From Halalkalibacter oceani (GTDB lineage Bacteria; Bacillota; Bacilli; Bacillales; Bacillaceae_D), in NCBI RefSeq assembly GCF_040544555.1, contig NZ_JBEPKD010000023.1, positions 1 to 64,000 on the forward strand: 64,000 bases of DNA, given 5' to 3'. The notes beneath the pieces were generated by a model. The model searched no databases and was not told where the DNA came from. It saw only the letters and a program-made list of their open reading frames with translations. Position 1 is the stretch's first letter. Every line of letters starts with the position of its first letter. This document shows positions 1 to 9,070 of this stretch, in pieces. The position numbers and the translations under genes are program-made.

Positions 1-10
1 CACGATTAAA

Positions 11-58
11 CGGCTTAAGTCCAATTGAATTCCGGACTCAAGCCGCCTAACGTCTTTT
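11..58. terminator. Hairpin at window start, probable terminator
   Basis: A 12-nt arm at 11-22 (CGGCTTAAGTCC) can pair with 34-45 (GGACTCAAGCCG) with one mismatch. On the + strand a T-rich stretch follows after a short gap (54-58). It probably ends an unseen gene to the left; the minus-strand nitroreductase also ends nearby. Confidence 0.45.
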
Positions 59-157
59 TCTTATTTCCACTGTCTACTTGACAGGGGGCAGTTCAAAAGC
101 TAGTTTTGTCTCAAGCTCTTTTTTAGTGTATAACGTATTCCAACATCCAGCGGCAAA

Positions 158-835
158 TCATTCAATCCATGTGACGATTTCATCAAGCTGTTTGCGCGTT
201 TTCAGGCGTGGCTCCTTGGCGCGGTAGCCAAAGGCGACCATCGCTGAAATTGCCAAGTGTCCGTCCTCAAGTAAATGTTCCTCCTCGAGTAAAGCTTGGA
301 CTTTGTCAAAGTCAAACCCTTCAATCGGACAGGAGTCAATGCCGATAAAGGCGGCCGCTGTCATCATATTGGCAAGGGCGATATAAGTTTGCTTCCCGGC
401 CCAGTCAAGCATCGTCCGCTCGTTTTCAAGCAGCTTGAGATCATGCTCCTGAAAGGCTTTATAGCGGACTTTCGCCTTTTCAAACAGTTCCGGCGGCAGC
501 TTTTTCACATGCAGCATATGGTTCTTCACATAGTCGGAGTCGTATTTAGTATCCTTCGCTGTTCTGGCGAGAATGAGCACAAAATGACTGGCGGTCGGCA
601 GCTGCCCCTGCGCTCCCCATGTGATCTCCTTCAATTTATTGCGTAAGGTCTCGTTCTGAACGACGACAAATTTCCAAGGCTCGTAGCCGACTGAGCTTGG
701 TGATAGTCGGGCCGCTTCTAATATGAAATGAAAATCATCCTCCGCTACCTTTTTAGTCGGGTCGAATTCCTTCGTCGCGTGCCGTTCTTGAAAGGCATGA
801 AGGAGATCGGCTTTTCGCTTCGTTTTATCTTCCAT
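158..835 (-). CDS. Nitroreductase family protein, NAD(P)H-dependent
   Basis: Nitroreductases are FMN flavoproteins that reduce nitro groups or quinones with NAD(P)H and usually act as cytosolic dimers. The N-terminus has the family's FMN-binding pattern (ERHATKEF near residue 18, then ARLSPSSVGYEPWKF near 43-57) and the C-terminus has the IEGFD...LAISAMVAFGYRA strand typical of the NfsB/YfkO group. The length of 225 aa fits full-length members. I chose ATG at 835 rather than TTG at 838 because it sits 8 nt from an AAAGGAGAG site. The gene is monocistronic and divergent from the TRAP operon. The physiological substrate cannot be told from sequence. Confidence 0.88.
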   Translation of the reverse strand: MEDKTKRKADLLHAFQERHATKEFDPTKKVAEDDFHFILEAARLSPSSVGYEPWKFVVVQNETLRNKLKEITWGAQGQLPTASHFVLILARTAKDTKYDSDYVKNHMLHVKKLPPELFEKAKVRYKAFQEHDLKLLENERTMLDWAGKQTYIALANMMTAAAFIGIDSCPIEGFDFDKVQALLEEEHLLEDGHLAISAMVAFGYRAKEPRLKTRKQLDEIVTWIE

Positions 836-1095
836 CAAGATCTCTCCTTTTTTTGTTGATTCCAGTTAAGAGTGTAATCGATCCTCCTTCATCATTTCCA
901 CTAATTTGCTTTCTTATGAATGATTAAAAAAGGACAAGTTTTTATGAATCATTATAGAAATAGACAATTAGTAATCTGATTTTTAGTTTTTTTCTATAAA
1001 TTCTATGTTAGATAAACTATCAAACTAGTCATAATTTGTCGAAAAAGCCCCTATAATGACATCTATAAGAACAAGAGAGGATTGGTGAGAGGAAT
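836..1095. other. Divergent intergenic region, nitroreductase / TRAP operon
   Basis: An AT-rich 260-bp spacer that must hold promoters for both divergent units. A TATAAT lies at 1052-1057 upstream of dctP, but no good -35 is visible at the right distance. No RNA structure or small gene was recognised. Confidence 0.4.
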
Positions 1096-2154
1096 ATGCG
1101 AAAGAAATATGGCTTTCTCGTTTCAGTTTTCATTTTATTCATTCTATTAGCAGCTTGTGGAGGTGGAGGGAGCGAAACCTCTCAAGGAGATGCGGGAGGT
1201 GCTGAAGAGGGAACAGAATCCAATGAGCCGATCGTCATCCGTTATGCTCATAATCAGCATGAATCAACGCCGCAGCATGAGGGGACCGTTTTATTTAAAG
1301 AAAAGATTGAGGAACTGTCAGAAGGAAGAATTGAAGTCCAAATTTATCCAAACAATCAATTAGGCAGTTTGCGGGAAACGATTGAATCTGTCCAAGCCGG
1401 ACAAATTGAGCTTGCCCAGCAGCCGATTGGGATGATTAGTAATTTTGTTCCGGAAATGACGTTGAATGACCTTCCATACTTATTCCCTTCCGAAGAAGTA
1501 TTATGGGCCGTGTTGGATGGTGAAGGCGGCGAAATGTATGATTCTTACTTGGAAAATCAGGGCTTTGTCGGACTTGGTTATATGAGCGGCGGGCCGAAGC
1601 AGTTTTCAGCTCATAAACCACTTCGTACGACTGACGATTTTGCCGGTACTTCGATCCGGGCTATGGAAGCTCCGATTGTCATTTCGACGATGGAGGCCCT
1701 TGGCGCCAACCCGGTCCCGATCGCCTTTAGTGAATTGTACAATTCCTTGCAGCAGGGAGTCGTGGACGGGCAGGAGAATCCGAATCAGTCATTTGTGATG
1801 CTGAACTTGCATGAAGTACAGGATGTCGTGACGATGACGAATCATTCGTGGATGATTTACAACAATATTATGAATAAAGATTTCTATGAGTCGTTACCTG
1901 CCGATTTACAAGAGCTTGTGCGTGAGGCAATGGAATATGCCAACGATGAGCAGCGGTTGCTGATGCAGGCAGAAGAAGAATCATATATTAGCGAGCTTGA
2001 AGAATTGGGGACAGAAGTCGTTCAGCTTACAGATGAAGAAGTAGAGGCGCTGCGCCAGGCAACATTGCCGGTTTATGACGAGTTTACGGATGTCATCGGG
2101 GAAGATCTGATGCAGAGCATTCTGGATGAAATTGAGCGCTTGGACAACAAGTAA
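1096..2154 (+). CDS. dctP: TRAP transporter substrate-binding lipoprotein, DctP family
   Basis: This is the extracytoplasmic receptor of a tripartite ATP-independent periplasmic (TRAP) transporter, which drives solute uptake with an ion gradient. A lipoprotein signal ends in LLAAC with the lipidated Cys at residue 21, so it is tethered outside the membrane, as expected in a Gram-positive. The mature part shows the DctP fold pattern: IRYAHNQHESTPQ at the start, then IEVQIYPNNQLGS, then a long helical C-terminus with VVDGQENP, a motif characteristic of the family. It begins a dctP-dctQ-dctM order. The amidohydrolase downstream suggests a nitrogenous ring compound or another aminated solute as ligand (inference); many TRAP receptors bind organic acids instead. 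Confidence 0.92.
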   Translation: MRKKYGFLVSVFILFILLAACGGGGSETSQGDAGGAEEGTESNEPIVIRYAHNQHESTPQHEGTVLFKEKIEELSEGRIEVQIYPNNQLGSLRETIESVQAGQIELAQQPIGMISNFVPEMTLNDLPYLFPSEEVLWAVLDGEGGEMYDSYLENQGFVGLGYMSGGPKQFSAHKPLRTTDDFAGTSIRAMEAPIVISTMEALGANPVPIAFSELYNSLQQGVVDGQENPNQSFVMLNLHEVQDVVTMTNHSWMIYNNIMNKDFYESLPADLQELVREAMEYANDEQRLLMQAEEESYISELEELGTEVVQLTDEEVEALRQATLPVYDEFTDVIGEDLMQSILDEIERLDNK

Positions 2155-2257
2155 TATCAACGGGTGATGGGGGGAGCCAAAGGTCGGAATTCGGCTTTTG
2201 CGCTGCCCCCAAGCTGTTTTCAGACTTAAGAATCTGGAGTGGAGGGAGTGAGTATCA

Positions 2258-2755
2258 GTGCAGTTGTTAAACAGGCTGTTAAATCGATTTGAAGAAGTAG
2301 TGATCGGCAGCGCGATTCTGATTGTTTCGCTGTTGATTCTCGTCAATGTGGTGCTGCGTTATTTGTTCGGCACCGGCATTAATTGGACAGAGGAAATGGT
2401 GCGGTTTTTAATGATCCTGGTGACCTTTGTCGGGGCGAGCATTTGTGTCCGTCAAGGGTCTCATATTTCCGTCGATTTTCTTTTTAATTTGTTAAAGGGC
2501 AAAGCGAAAAAATGGCTGACGCTATGTATCTATCTGATTTGTGTGATCTTTACGGCTTCCATGGCCTGGTATTCGTTAGAAATTATTCAACAAAATATGC
2601 GCTTTATTCAGAAGGCGCCGGCCTTGCAAATTCCGATGTACATTCCTTATTTGATTTTACCTTTGGGCCTTTTTCTTTGTACGATCCGTTACATCCAGGA
2701 GATATACTACATTTTTCGGCCGGGGAATAAGCCGAGTAAGGAGGAAGCTCTATGA
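2258..2755 (+). CDS. dctQ: TRAP transporter small permease, DctQ family
   Basis: This is the four-helix small membrane subunit of the TRAP transporter, pairing with DctM. The 165-aa protein has hydrophobic segments near residues 17-36, 45-65, 85-105 and 125-145 and the family signature NVVLRYLFGTGINWTEEMVRF. The start is GTG at 2258, 9 nt after GGAGGGAG. A 103-bp spacer separates it from dctP, and the stop overlaps the dctM start by 4 bp (ATGA), implying translational coupling of the two permease subunits. Confidence 0.9.
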   Translation: MQLLNRLLNRFEEVVIGSAILIVSLLILVNVVLRYLFGTGINWTEEMVRFLMILVTFVGASICVRQGSHISVDFLFNLLKGKAKKWLTLCIYLICVIFTASMAWYSLEIIQQNMRFIQKAPALQIPMYIPYLILPLGLFLCTIRYIQEIYYIFRPGNKPSKEEAL

Positions 2756-4035
2756 TTCTCGCATTATTTGTATTGTTACTCGTCTGTTTGTTCATCGGTG
2801 TGCCGATTTTTATCAGTTTAGCTTTTCCGAGTATGATTGCCATCATGTTTTTCACCGATAATTCTCCTTCGATTATCGCCCAGCGCTTATTCGGCGGGCT
2901 GGATCAGTTTGGTTTAATGGCGATGCCGCTCTTTATTTTCGCGGCACAAGTCATGCTTGACGGCGGGATGGCAAGGAAGCTTTTGGACTGGTCAAAGGCG
3001 CTTGTTTCCTGGATGCCGGGGGGCACCGCTTTCACAACTCACTTTTCTTCGCTCTTCTTTGGTGCTCTTTCCGGCTCCAGTCCGGCGACTGTCGCGGCAA
3101 TAGGCGGTATTATGTACCCTGAGCTGGAAAAGGAAAAATATGACCGTGGTTTCTCGGTAGGACTGATTAGCAGCAGCAGCTCGGTTGCGATTATCATTCC
3201 GCCGAGCGTTACGATGATTTTATACGGCGTCGCCACGGGTGTTTCGATAGGGTCGCTGTTTATTGCCGGGATTGGGGCCGGGATTCTTTATACGATCGTG
3301 CTTGGCATTTACGTTTGGTACCGTGTGAAAAAAGATAAGCAGGTCGTTGCCGAGCAGGTTCCTTTTAATCCGAAGCAGTTTATCAGCGTGACAATTAAAG
3401 CGATCTGGGCTCTCGGTATTCCGTTTATCATTTTGGGCGGAATCTATATGGGGATCTTTTCACCGACTGAGGCAGCGGGCATTTCCGTTGTTTACTCGAT
3501 CTTTGTCTCGATGTTTATTTATAAGGAAATGAATGTGAAACAGCTGTACAAATCAAGTGTGAAAGCAGCTGTACTGACAGCGCAAGTGATGATTTTGACA
3601 GGGGCTGCCGCGGCGTTCGGCTGGATCTTGTCCTCGGCGCAGCTTCCGCAGATGCTGGCGAATCTCGTCCTGGAAATGAACACATCTCCGGTGATGTTTC
3701 TCCTGCTCGTCAATGTTGTGTTTCTCATTGCGGGAATGTTTATGGACGGCTCGGGGGCAATTATGATTTTGGCTCCGCTTGTCTATCCAATCGGCCTGGC
3801 GCTAGGCATTGATCCGGTTCATCTTGGCGTAATCGTCGTGACCAATTTAGCGATTGGTATGTTCACTCCTCCGTTAGGCTTGAATTTGTTTGTCGCCAAC
3901 GGAATAACGGGCGTTCCTTTTTCCAAAATGATCCCTTCGACGCTGCCGTTTTTGGCTGCCAGCCTGATTGCACTCGCGCTCATCACCTATGTCGAAGATG
4001 TCTCGATGTTTCTCCCGCGTCTGATCTATCCGTAA
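2752..4035 (+). CDS. dctM: TRAP transporter large permease, DctM family
   Basis: This is the transport subunit of the TRAP system, a polytopic protein of 427 aa with about a dozen hydrophobic segments across its whole length, as in full-size DctM. Typical family stretches are visible: GLDQFGLMAMPLFIFAAQVM, SGSSPATVAAIGGIMYPE, and FTPPLGLNLFVANGITG near the C-terminus. The start overlaps the dctQ stop, and the amidohydrolase follows after 24 bp with its own AGAAGGAG site, so all four genes probably form one transcript. It imports whatever the DctP receptor captures. Confidence 0.93.
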   Translation: MILALFVLLLVCLFIGVPIFISLAFPSMIAIMFFTDNSPSIIAQRLFGGLDQFGLMAMPLFIFAAQVMLDGGMARKLLDWSKALVSWMPGGTAFTTHFSSLFFGALSGSSPATVAAIGGIMYPELEKEKYDRGFSVGLISSSSSVAIIIPPSVTMILYGVATGVSIGSLFIAGIGAGILYTIVLGIYVWYRVKKDKQVVAEQVPFNPKQFISVTIKAIWALGIPFIILGGIYMGIFSPTEAAGISVVYSIFVSMFIYKEMNVKQLYKSSVKAAVLTAQVMILTGAAAAFGWILSSAQLPQMLANLVLEMNTSPVMFLLLVNVVFLIAGMFMDGSGAIMILAPLVYPIGLALGIDPVHLGVIVVTNLAIGMFTPPLGLNLFVANGITGVPFSKMIPSTLPFLAASLIALALITYVEDVSMFLPRLIYP

Positions 4036-4059
4036 AAATTCAACAGAAGGAGTGTTCGT

Positions 4060-5439
4060 ATGATCTTAATTAAACATGGCTATGTGGTCACCATGAACAA
4101 GGAGCGGGCGATTTATCAGGATGGAGCGCTTGTGTTGCAGGGTGACCGGATTGTGAAAGTCGGCAAAACGGCAGAGCTGGAGCAGGAAAGGGAATACGAT
4201 CGCGTCATTGATGCAAAAGGAAAGCTGATTATGCCCGGGCTGATTAACGGGCATACGCATATTTTCCAAACGCTCTTTCGTGGGCTGGGGGATGATCGCC
4301 CGCTGTCAGAGTGGCTCGGGGAATGCGTGTTTCCGCTCTCCATGCATGTCGGTTATGAGGAGAGCCATGCTGCGATGAAGCTTTCCGCGGTGGAGATGAT
4401 TCAAACAGGAACGACGACGTTTGTGGACAGTCACTTTATTCATCACGATAAGAAAGCGATCGATGGGATTGCGAATGCGGCGCTGGAATCAGGCATGCGG
4501 GCTGTGTTAGGAAGAACGGCGATCGATCAGGGGCCGGCGCCGGAGCGGTTACACGAAACAGTTGAAGAGGCGGCAAAAGAAGCGGTTCGTGTCATCGAGC
4601 TTTATCATGATCATCCGTCGGGCCGGATGAAGGTGCGGGTGGAGCCGTTAAATGAAACAGTAGCAAGTCCTGAAATGATTAAAGCGATGTTCGAGGTGAG
4701 CAAGCACTATCGGGTTGGGATGAATATGCATCTCGCCGAAACCGTCCAACGGGTCAAAAGCGTCCAGGACCGCTATCAAATGCGGTCGGTTGAATATTTG
4801 CATGATCTTGGCGTACTCGGTCCACATCTGCTGCTCGCCCATTGTGTCTGGATTAATCAAAAAGAGATTCACCTCCTCGCTGAAACAGAGACGAATGTTG
4901 CTCATAATGCGGTTTCCAATCAATATTTGGCTGACGGCGTTGCCCCTGTTCCGGCGATGCTCGCTAACCGGGTTACTGTCACGATTGGCCCGGACGGCGC
5001 GGCGAGCAATAATAATTTAGATATGTTTGAAGTGATGAAATCAGCCGCCCTTCTTCATAAAGTGAATACGTTAAGCACGACAGCGTTAACCGCCGATAAA
5101 GTGCTGGAAATGGCGACGATCGACGCGGCGAAGGCAATCGGCCTTGAAGATGAGATCGGTTCACTTGAAGCGGGGAAGAAGGCAGATCTTATTATGGTGA
5201 GCCTGGATGAACCAGAAATGATTCCGGCCTTTTCACCGCTGTCCCATCTCGTTTATTCAGCGAAAGGAAATGTTGTCACAGATGTGATCATCAACGGAGA
5301 CATCGTTTATGAAAACCGCTTATTTACCATCCTCGATAAGGAAAAAATTATCAATAAAGGAAATGAGGTCATTTTCAGCTTGCTCGATCGCAGCAATGCC
5401 TGGGAGTTAACGAAAAAACCCGACTGGCCGGTTTATTAA
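4060..5439 (+). CDS. Amidohydrolase, TrzA / 8-oxoguanine deaminase-like
   Basis: A metal-dependent amidohydrolase of the TrzA/AtzB/SAH-deaminase group, 459 aa, cytosolic, which removes amino or similar groups from heterocyclic rings. Metal ligands are visible: HxH at 65/67 (GHTHIF), His224 (NMHLAET), His261 (LLAHCVWI) and Asp312 (GPDGAASNNN). The C-terminus folds back into the small beta domain (GKKADLIMV). It is co-directional with the TRAP genes and is followed by a PucR regulator, a family known for control of purine catabolism. A deaminated purine-, pterin- or triazine-like substrate imported by the TRAP system is therefore the best guess. Exact substrate assignment within this family from sequence is unreliable. 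Confidence 0.88.
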   Translation: MILIKHGYVVTMNKERAIYQDGALVLQGDRIVKVGKTAELEQEREYDRVIDAKGKLIMPGLINGHTHIFQTLFRGLGDDRPLSEWLGECVFPLSMHVGYEESHAAMKLSAVEMIQTGTTTFVDSHFIHHDKKAIDGIANAALESGMRAVLGRTAIDQGPAPERLHETVEEAAKEAVRVIELYHDHPSGRMKVRVEPLNETVASPEMIKAMFEVSKHYRVGMNMHLAETVQRVKSVQDRYQMRSVEYLHDLGVLGPHLLLAHCVWINQKEIHLLAETETNVAHNAVSNQYLADGVAPVPAMLANRVTVTIGPDGAASNNNLDMFEVMKSAALLHKVNTLSTTALTADKVLEMATIDAAKAIGLEDEIGSLEAGKKADLIMVSLDEPEMIPAFSPLSHLVYSAKGNVVTDVIINGDIVYENRLFTILDKEKIINKGNEVIFSLLDRSNAWELTKKPDWPVY

Positions 5440-5568
5440 AAAGCGGGGCGGCAATCAGAAGAGGACGATTTCCTCGTAAAGTCATGTTTTTTCTATGAAT
5501 TTTTTCACATGAACGTCTTCGACTCTAGTAAACTAAAAGAAATACTAGGAAAAAAAGGATGGCTTACG

Positions 5569-7164
5569 ATGACAACGACCATTAAGGACTTAATGAAGAG
5601 CGGAGGACTCCGTGAATGCAAAATCATTGCCGGTCACTCTGGAGTTGAGAGGGAAGTCAAGTATGTGACGATCATGGAGGTTCCCGATATTTTAAATTGG
5701 TTAAAAGGCGGGGAGCTTTTGTTAACGAGCCTTTATCCAATCAAAGATAGCGTAGAAAAGCAGAAGGAATTGATTGAGCAGCTCGCTTCAATCGGCACGG
5801 CGGCCGTCGCGATAAAGCCGTACCGGTTTGTGGATGACATTCAAGTCATCCTCGTCGAGGCGGAGAAATACGGCATGCCGATTATTGAAATTCCGAAGCA
5901 TATCAGCTACTTGGATATTCTCTGGCCGGCGGTGAATGAGATATTCGAGAGCAAGGTCATTTTGCAGGAAGATTATGAGCAGGCTGAGCAATTGCTTCAG
6001 GAAATTTCGATTGAAGAATATGGGCTTTCTTATTTTATTGATTCCTTGTCGGGGTTAACAAGAAATCCGATTACTGTCGAGAATCAGCCGCTTTATATTG
6101 AAACTCCCTTACCGGCGAAAGAGATTGCGCCACTTCTTCCACAACAGATAGAGGAATTGGCGCTGATGAAGCGCTCGCTCCGGATGACGCGAGTGATGAA
6201 CAACGAAGAGATTGAATGCATCGTCGCGCCGATTGTCGTCGACAAGGAGTGTTTAGGCCACATCACGTGCTGGGGAGTGAATGAGGGGCATCTAAAAGTC
6301 GATTTCGCTTTAATGAACAAAGCATCGACGCTTTTATCGATTGAATTTTTAAAGCAAAAAGTGAAGCATGATGTGCAAAAGCAGTACGTGAATAATTTTT
6401 TAGTGGAGCTTCTTACGCAGGAGGGGCATAACCAGAAATTTGTGGAGAAATATGCAGCCGAGTTTGCCTTCTCCGCCGACTCCCTGTATGCAGTCGTGTA
6501 CATCGCCACCGCAGATCAACAGAATGGGGAGCAGCTGGATGAGCTGCTCGCGGCCGTGCATCCGTTTTATAAAGGGAGCATCGTTGGGGAAGTGTCCCGT
6601 CAGAGTATTTTGTTATTGCCGATTCAGCATTCCGATTTTGTCAGCCTGCGTGCGGACATCCTCGACTTATATCAACAGTTGGAGCGCCATCCGGAGTTAA
6701 TGGAAATGGTCTCGCATATCGGCGTCGGCAGCTGCGCAAAAGGAATCACGGAATTGCAGAACAGCTATGTCGAAGCCAAACTCGCCTGCGACCTCGGCCC
6801 GAAAGTCCGTCATAAAAAAATGGAAGATCGTAAACTGACATTCTACGATGAGCTTGGAATTTTTAAAGTGATTAATTCACTGTCGAATGAAACAACAATG
6901 AAAACATACTGTGAAGAAACAATTGAGCCGATTTTGGCGTTCGATGAACAACGTCAGACGAATTTCTTTGAAACGGTCATAGCGTACTTCGAGGAAAACG
7001 AACATTTGCAGCGAACGGCAGAGCGGATGAATGTGCACGTCAATACGCTGAAATACAGATTAACGAAGATCGAAAAGCTGACAGGACTCAATCTGAAGAC
7101 ATCCGAGGGCAAACAAATGCTTTATCTCGGTTTAAATATTTATTATCTTCTTCATGCCGGATAA
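5569..7164 (+). CDS. PucR family transcriptional regulator
   Basis: A cytosolic DNA-binding regulator of about 531 aa. The N-terminal PucR domain covers roughly residues 1-125 (TIKDLMKSGGLRECKIIAG, then WLKGGELLLT), a GGDEF-like/CdaR middle follows, and the C-terminal helix-turn-helix is around 470-530 (LQRTAERMNVHVNTLKYRLT). I prefer ATG at 5569 over the upstream ATG at 5509 because an AAAGGATGG site lies 6 nt upstream and the extra 20 residues match nothing in the family. PucR proteins commonly regulate adjacent purine or ring-compound catabolism genes, so the TRAP-amidohydrolase operon just upstream is its likely target. The effector is unknown. Confidence 0.88.
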   Translation: MTTTIKDLMKSGGLRECKIIAGHSGVEREVKYVTIMEVPDILNWLKGGELLLTSLYPIKDSVEKQKELIEQLASIGTAAVAIKPYRFVDDIQVILVEAEKYGMPIIEIPKHISYLDILWPAVNEIFESKVILQEDYEQAEQLLQEISIEEYGLSYFIDSLSGLTRNPITVENQPLYIETPLPAKEIAPLLPQQIEELALMKRSLRMTRVMNNEEIECIVAPIVVDKECLGHITCWGVNEGHLKVDFALMNKASTLLSIEFLKQKVKHDVQKQYVNNFLVELLTQEGHNQKFVEKYAAEFAFSADSLYAVVYIATADQQNGEQLDELLAAVHPFYKGSIVGEVSRQSILLLPIQHSDFVSLRADILDLYQQLERHPELMEMVSHIGVGSCAKGITELQNSYVEAKLACDLGPKVRHKKMEDRKLTFYDELGIFKVINSLSNETTMKTYCEETIEPILAFDEQRQTNFFETVIAYFEENEHLQRTAERMNVHVNTLKYRLTKIEKLTGLNLKTSEGKQMLYLGLNIYYLLHAG

Positions 7165-7301
7165 AAATAGTTTTCAAAAAATACGTTTTATAAGAAGGAA
7201 AATCGGGAAAGCTAAAGAAGAGTAGTCTTTATAAGCTTTTCCGAGCTTGTTGTCCGATCATGTAAGGAGCGCTTCGAGCAGCAGGGAACGAAATTTCGCT
7301 G

Positions 7302-7330
7302 TTGACAAATCTCTTATTTCTTGTCATAAT
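7302..7330 (+). promoter_or_regulatory. Sigma-A promoter of the structured leader
   Basis: TTGACA at 7302-7307 and CATAAT at 7325-7330 are separated by 17 nt, a near-consensus vegetative promoter. The start point would fall near 7337, exactly at the beginning of the structured leader. Confidence 0.8.
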
Positions 7331-7336
7331 GATCGT

Positions 7337-7490
7337 AATTCAACAGTGGTACCTTTAAGTCAGTCCGCGAGACTGACAAGGGCAGCGGAAATGATGAGTT
7401 AGGAGACGTGTGGGTACGTCTATCCTTCTGTTCATTATAATAAAGCAGGCATCCTGTTAGAAATAACAGGGTGCCTGCTTTTTGTTTTTC
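7337..7490 (+). ncRNA. Structured leader with intrinsic terminator (PyrR-site-like)
   Basis: The RNA from about 7337 can fold as a short closing helix (AACAG near 7343 with CTGTT near 7430), a first hairpin in which CCTT-TAA-GTCAGTC pairs with GACTGAC-AAGG (7352-7382), a second arm in which AATGA...AGGA-GACGT pairs with ACGTC...TCCT...TCATT (7389-7438), and then a terminator at 7445-7486 (GCAGGCA-CCTGTTA stem, T-rich tail). The first hairpin resembles the PyrR anti-antiterminator (CCUUUAA..CAGUCC..GAG..CUG..AAGG), but its loop is one base short and no pyr gene follows. The two-arm shape could equally be a riboswitch aptamer. Downstream is the FAD oxidase gene, which read-through would express. 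Confidence 0.6.
7445..7486 (+). terminator. Intrinsic terminator of the leader
   Basis: GCAGGCA(T)CCTGTTA pairs with TAACAGG(G)TGCCTGC across a GAAA loop, followed by TTTTTGTTTTT. It lies between promoter and gene, so it acts as an attenuator for 7577 onwards rather than the end of pucR. Confidence 0.88.
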
Positions 7491-7576
7491 TTAATCGTAC
7501 TATTTAATAGAAGGAAAAAAGCGGTAAGAAACGAAAAAAGATATGGTATTAATTTTTTAGGAGATCAGGTGAACGT

Positions 7577-9070
7577 ATGAAGAGCAAGGATCAGCAACGG
7601 CTGCGTTTCGTTGTCGTGATTTGTTGTGCAATCGCTATGTACGGGCTGGCTTTTTCGCTTTCCCTTTATCGGAATCACACAGGGGATGAACTACTCATTC
7701 ACGATGTAAGCCGTCTATTCCCGGAACGGGTCGAAGATATTATTAAAGGGAGAGAAGAAGAGGCGTTGGTCAAAGCGGTTCGGCAGGCGAAGGAGGATCA
7801 TTTGAAGATTTCGATTGCCGGGGCGAGGCACAGTCAAGGGGGACATGCCTTTTATCGAGACTCCCTCCTGCTTGATATGACGGATTTTGATGAGATTCTT
7901 TCGATAGATCCGGAGCGGAAATTGATGACGGTCCAAAGCGGGGTAACGTGGGCGGAAGTACAAAACGCTTTAAACCGGTACGGGCTGGCGGTTAAAGTAA
8001 TGCAGTCATCCAATATTTTTACCATCGGCGGATCATTGAGCTCAAATGTGCATGGACGTGATCCGCGCTACGGCCCGCTGATTGATACGGTGGAATCCTT
8101 CCGTCTCTTGACTGCTGAAGGAGAGATCAAAAATGTCAGTCGAAGCGAAAACAAGGAACTGTTTGAGCTTGTGATCGGCGGCTTCGGCTTATTCGGCGTC
8201 ATACTTGATGTCACACTCGAAGTAACGGACAATGAGCTGTATGCTGGCACGACAGAAAAGCTGGATTATGAGGAATATCCGGCCTATATCGAGAAGCATA
8301 TTAAAGACGCCGAGGATGTCGGTCTTCACTTTGCCCGCCTGTCAGCTACGCCTGGTTCGTTATTTGAAGACATGTATGTCACGACGTACCGCACCCTGGC
8401 GCCTGATGATGAGCGTTACCCTGACTCAACGCAGCTTGAGGAGCTCTCTTTACTGCAGGAAGAGACACATGTTCGAAGAGACAAATTCTTTTTAGGGTTG
8501 GCCCGGAACTTTGACTGGGGGAAACGGCTTGTCTGGGACTTGCAGCAAAGGCTGTATGCCAACGAGGACGCTGTCGAAATTGTGAGCCGGAATAATGCGA
8601 TGCGTCCGCCGGTGGCGTTTTTGGAGTATGATTCTGACAATAATACGGATATTTTGCAGGAATACTTTGTTCCAACAGCCCAGTTTCCTCGTTTTGTCGG
8701 GGAATTAAAAGAAATCATCGAAGAGGAAGAGCTTAATGTGTTAAATGTTACGGTCAGGTATACTCCGAAACATGCAGAAGGTTTTCTTCGTTATTCGAAT
8801 GAAGACACGTTGGCGCTCGTTCTTCTCATCAATCATTCCCTGTCTGATGAAGGGATTGAACAGGTGAGAGCAGCGACGCAGCGTGTTGTCGAGGCCGTTC
8901 TTGCTTGTCAGGGCACTTATTATTTAACGTATCAGTCCTTCCCGACACAGGAGCAGATAAGAGCCGCTTATCCTGAAATCGATGCTTTTTTTGCGGAAAA
9001 GCGAAAGTATGATCCTGAGGAACGGTTCATGAATCATTTTTATGAGGAGTATCGTCGGGATGAATCTTAA
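7577..9070 (+). CDS. Membrane-anchored FAD-binding oxidase (FAD_binding_4 / ALO-like)
   Basis: A 497-aa flavoenzyme of the VAO/PCMH superfamily. An N-terminal hydrophobic segment (about residues 10-27) would anchor it to the membrane with the catalytic part outside. The FAD-binding domain follows (AVRQAKEDHLKISIAGARHS near 65-85, SSNVHGRDPRYGP near 155-167, GGFGLFGVILDVTLEVT near 198-214). The C-terminus (FAEKRKYDPEERFMNHFYEEY) resembles the aldonolactone/alditol oxidase type. It typically oxidises a sugar alcohol, lactone or cytokinin-like amine; the substrate here is unknown. It is expressed behind the attenuator-like leader and overlaps the following transporter gene by 11 bp. Confidence 0.85.
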   Translation: MKSKDQQRLRFVVVICCAIAMYGLAFSLSLYRNHTGDELLIHDVSRLFPERVEDIIKGREEEALVKAVRQAKEDHLKISIAGARHSQGGHAFYRDSLLLDMTDFDEILSIDPERKLMTVQSGVTWAEVQNALNRYGLAVKVMQSSNIFTIGGSLSSNVHGRDPRYGPLIDTVESFRLLTAEGEIKNVSRSENKELFELVIGGFGLFGVILDVTLEVTDNELYAGTTEKLDYEEYPAYIEKHIKDAEDVGLHFARLSATPGSLFEDMYVTTYRTLAPDDERYPDSTQLEELSLLQEETHVRRDKFFLGLARNFDWGKRLVWDLQQRLYANEDAVEIVSRNNAMRPPVAFLEYDSDNNTDILQEYFVPTAQFPRFVGELKEIIEEEELNVLNVTVRYTPKHAEGFLRYSNEDTLALVLLINHSLSDEGIEQVRAATQRVVEAVLACQGTYYLTYQSFPTQEQIRAAYPEIDAFFAEKRKYDPEERFMNHFYEEYRRDES

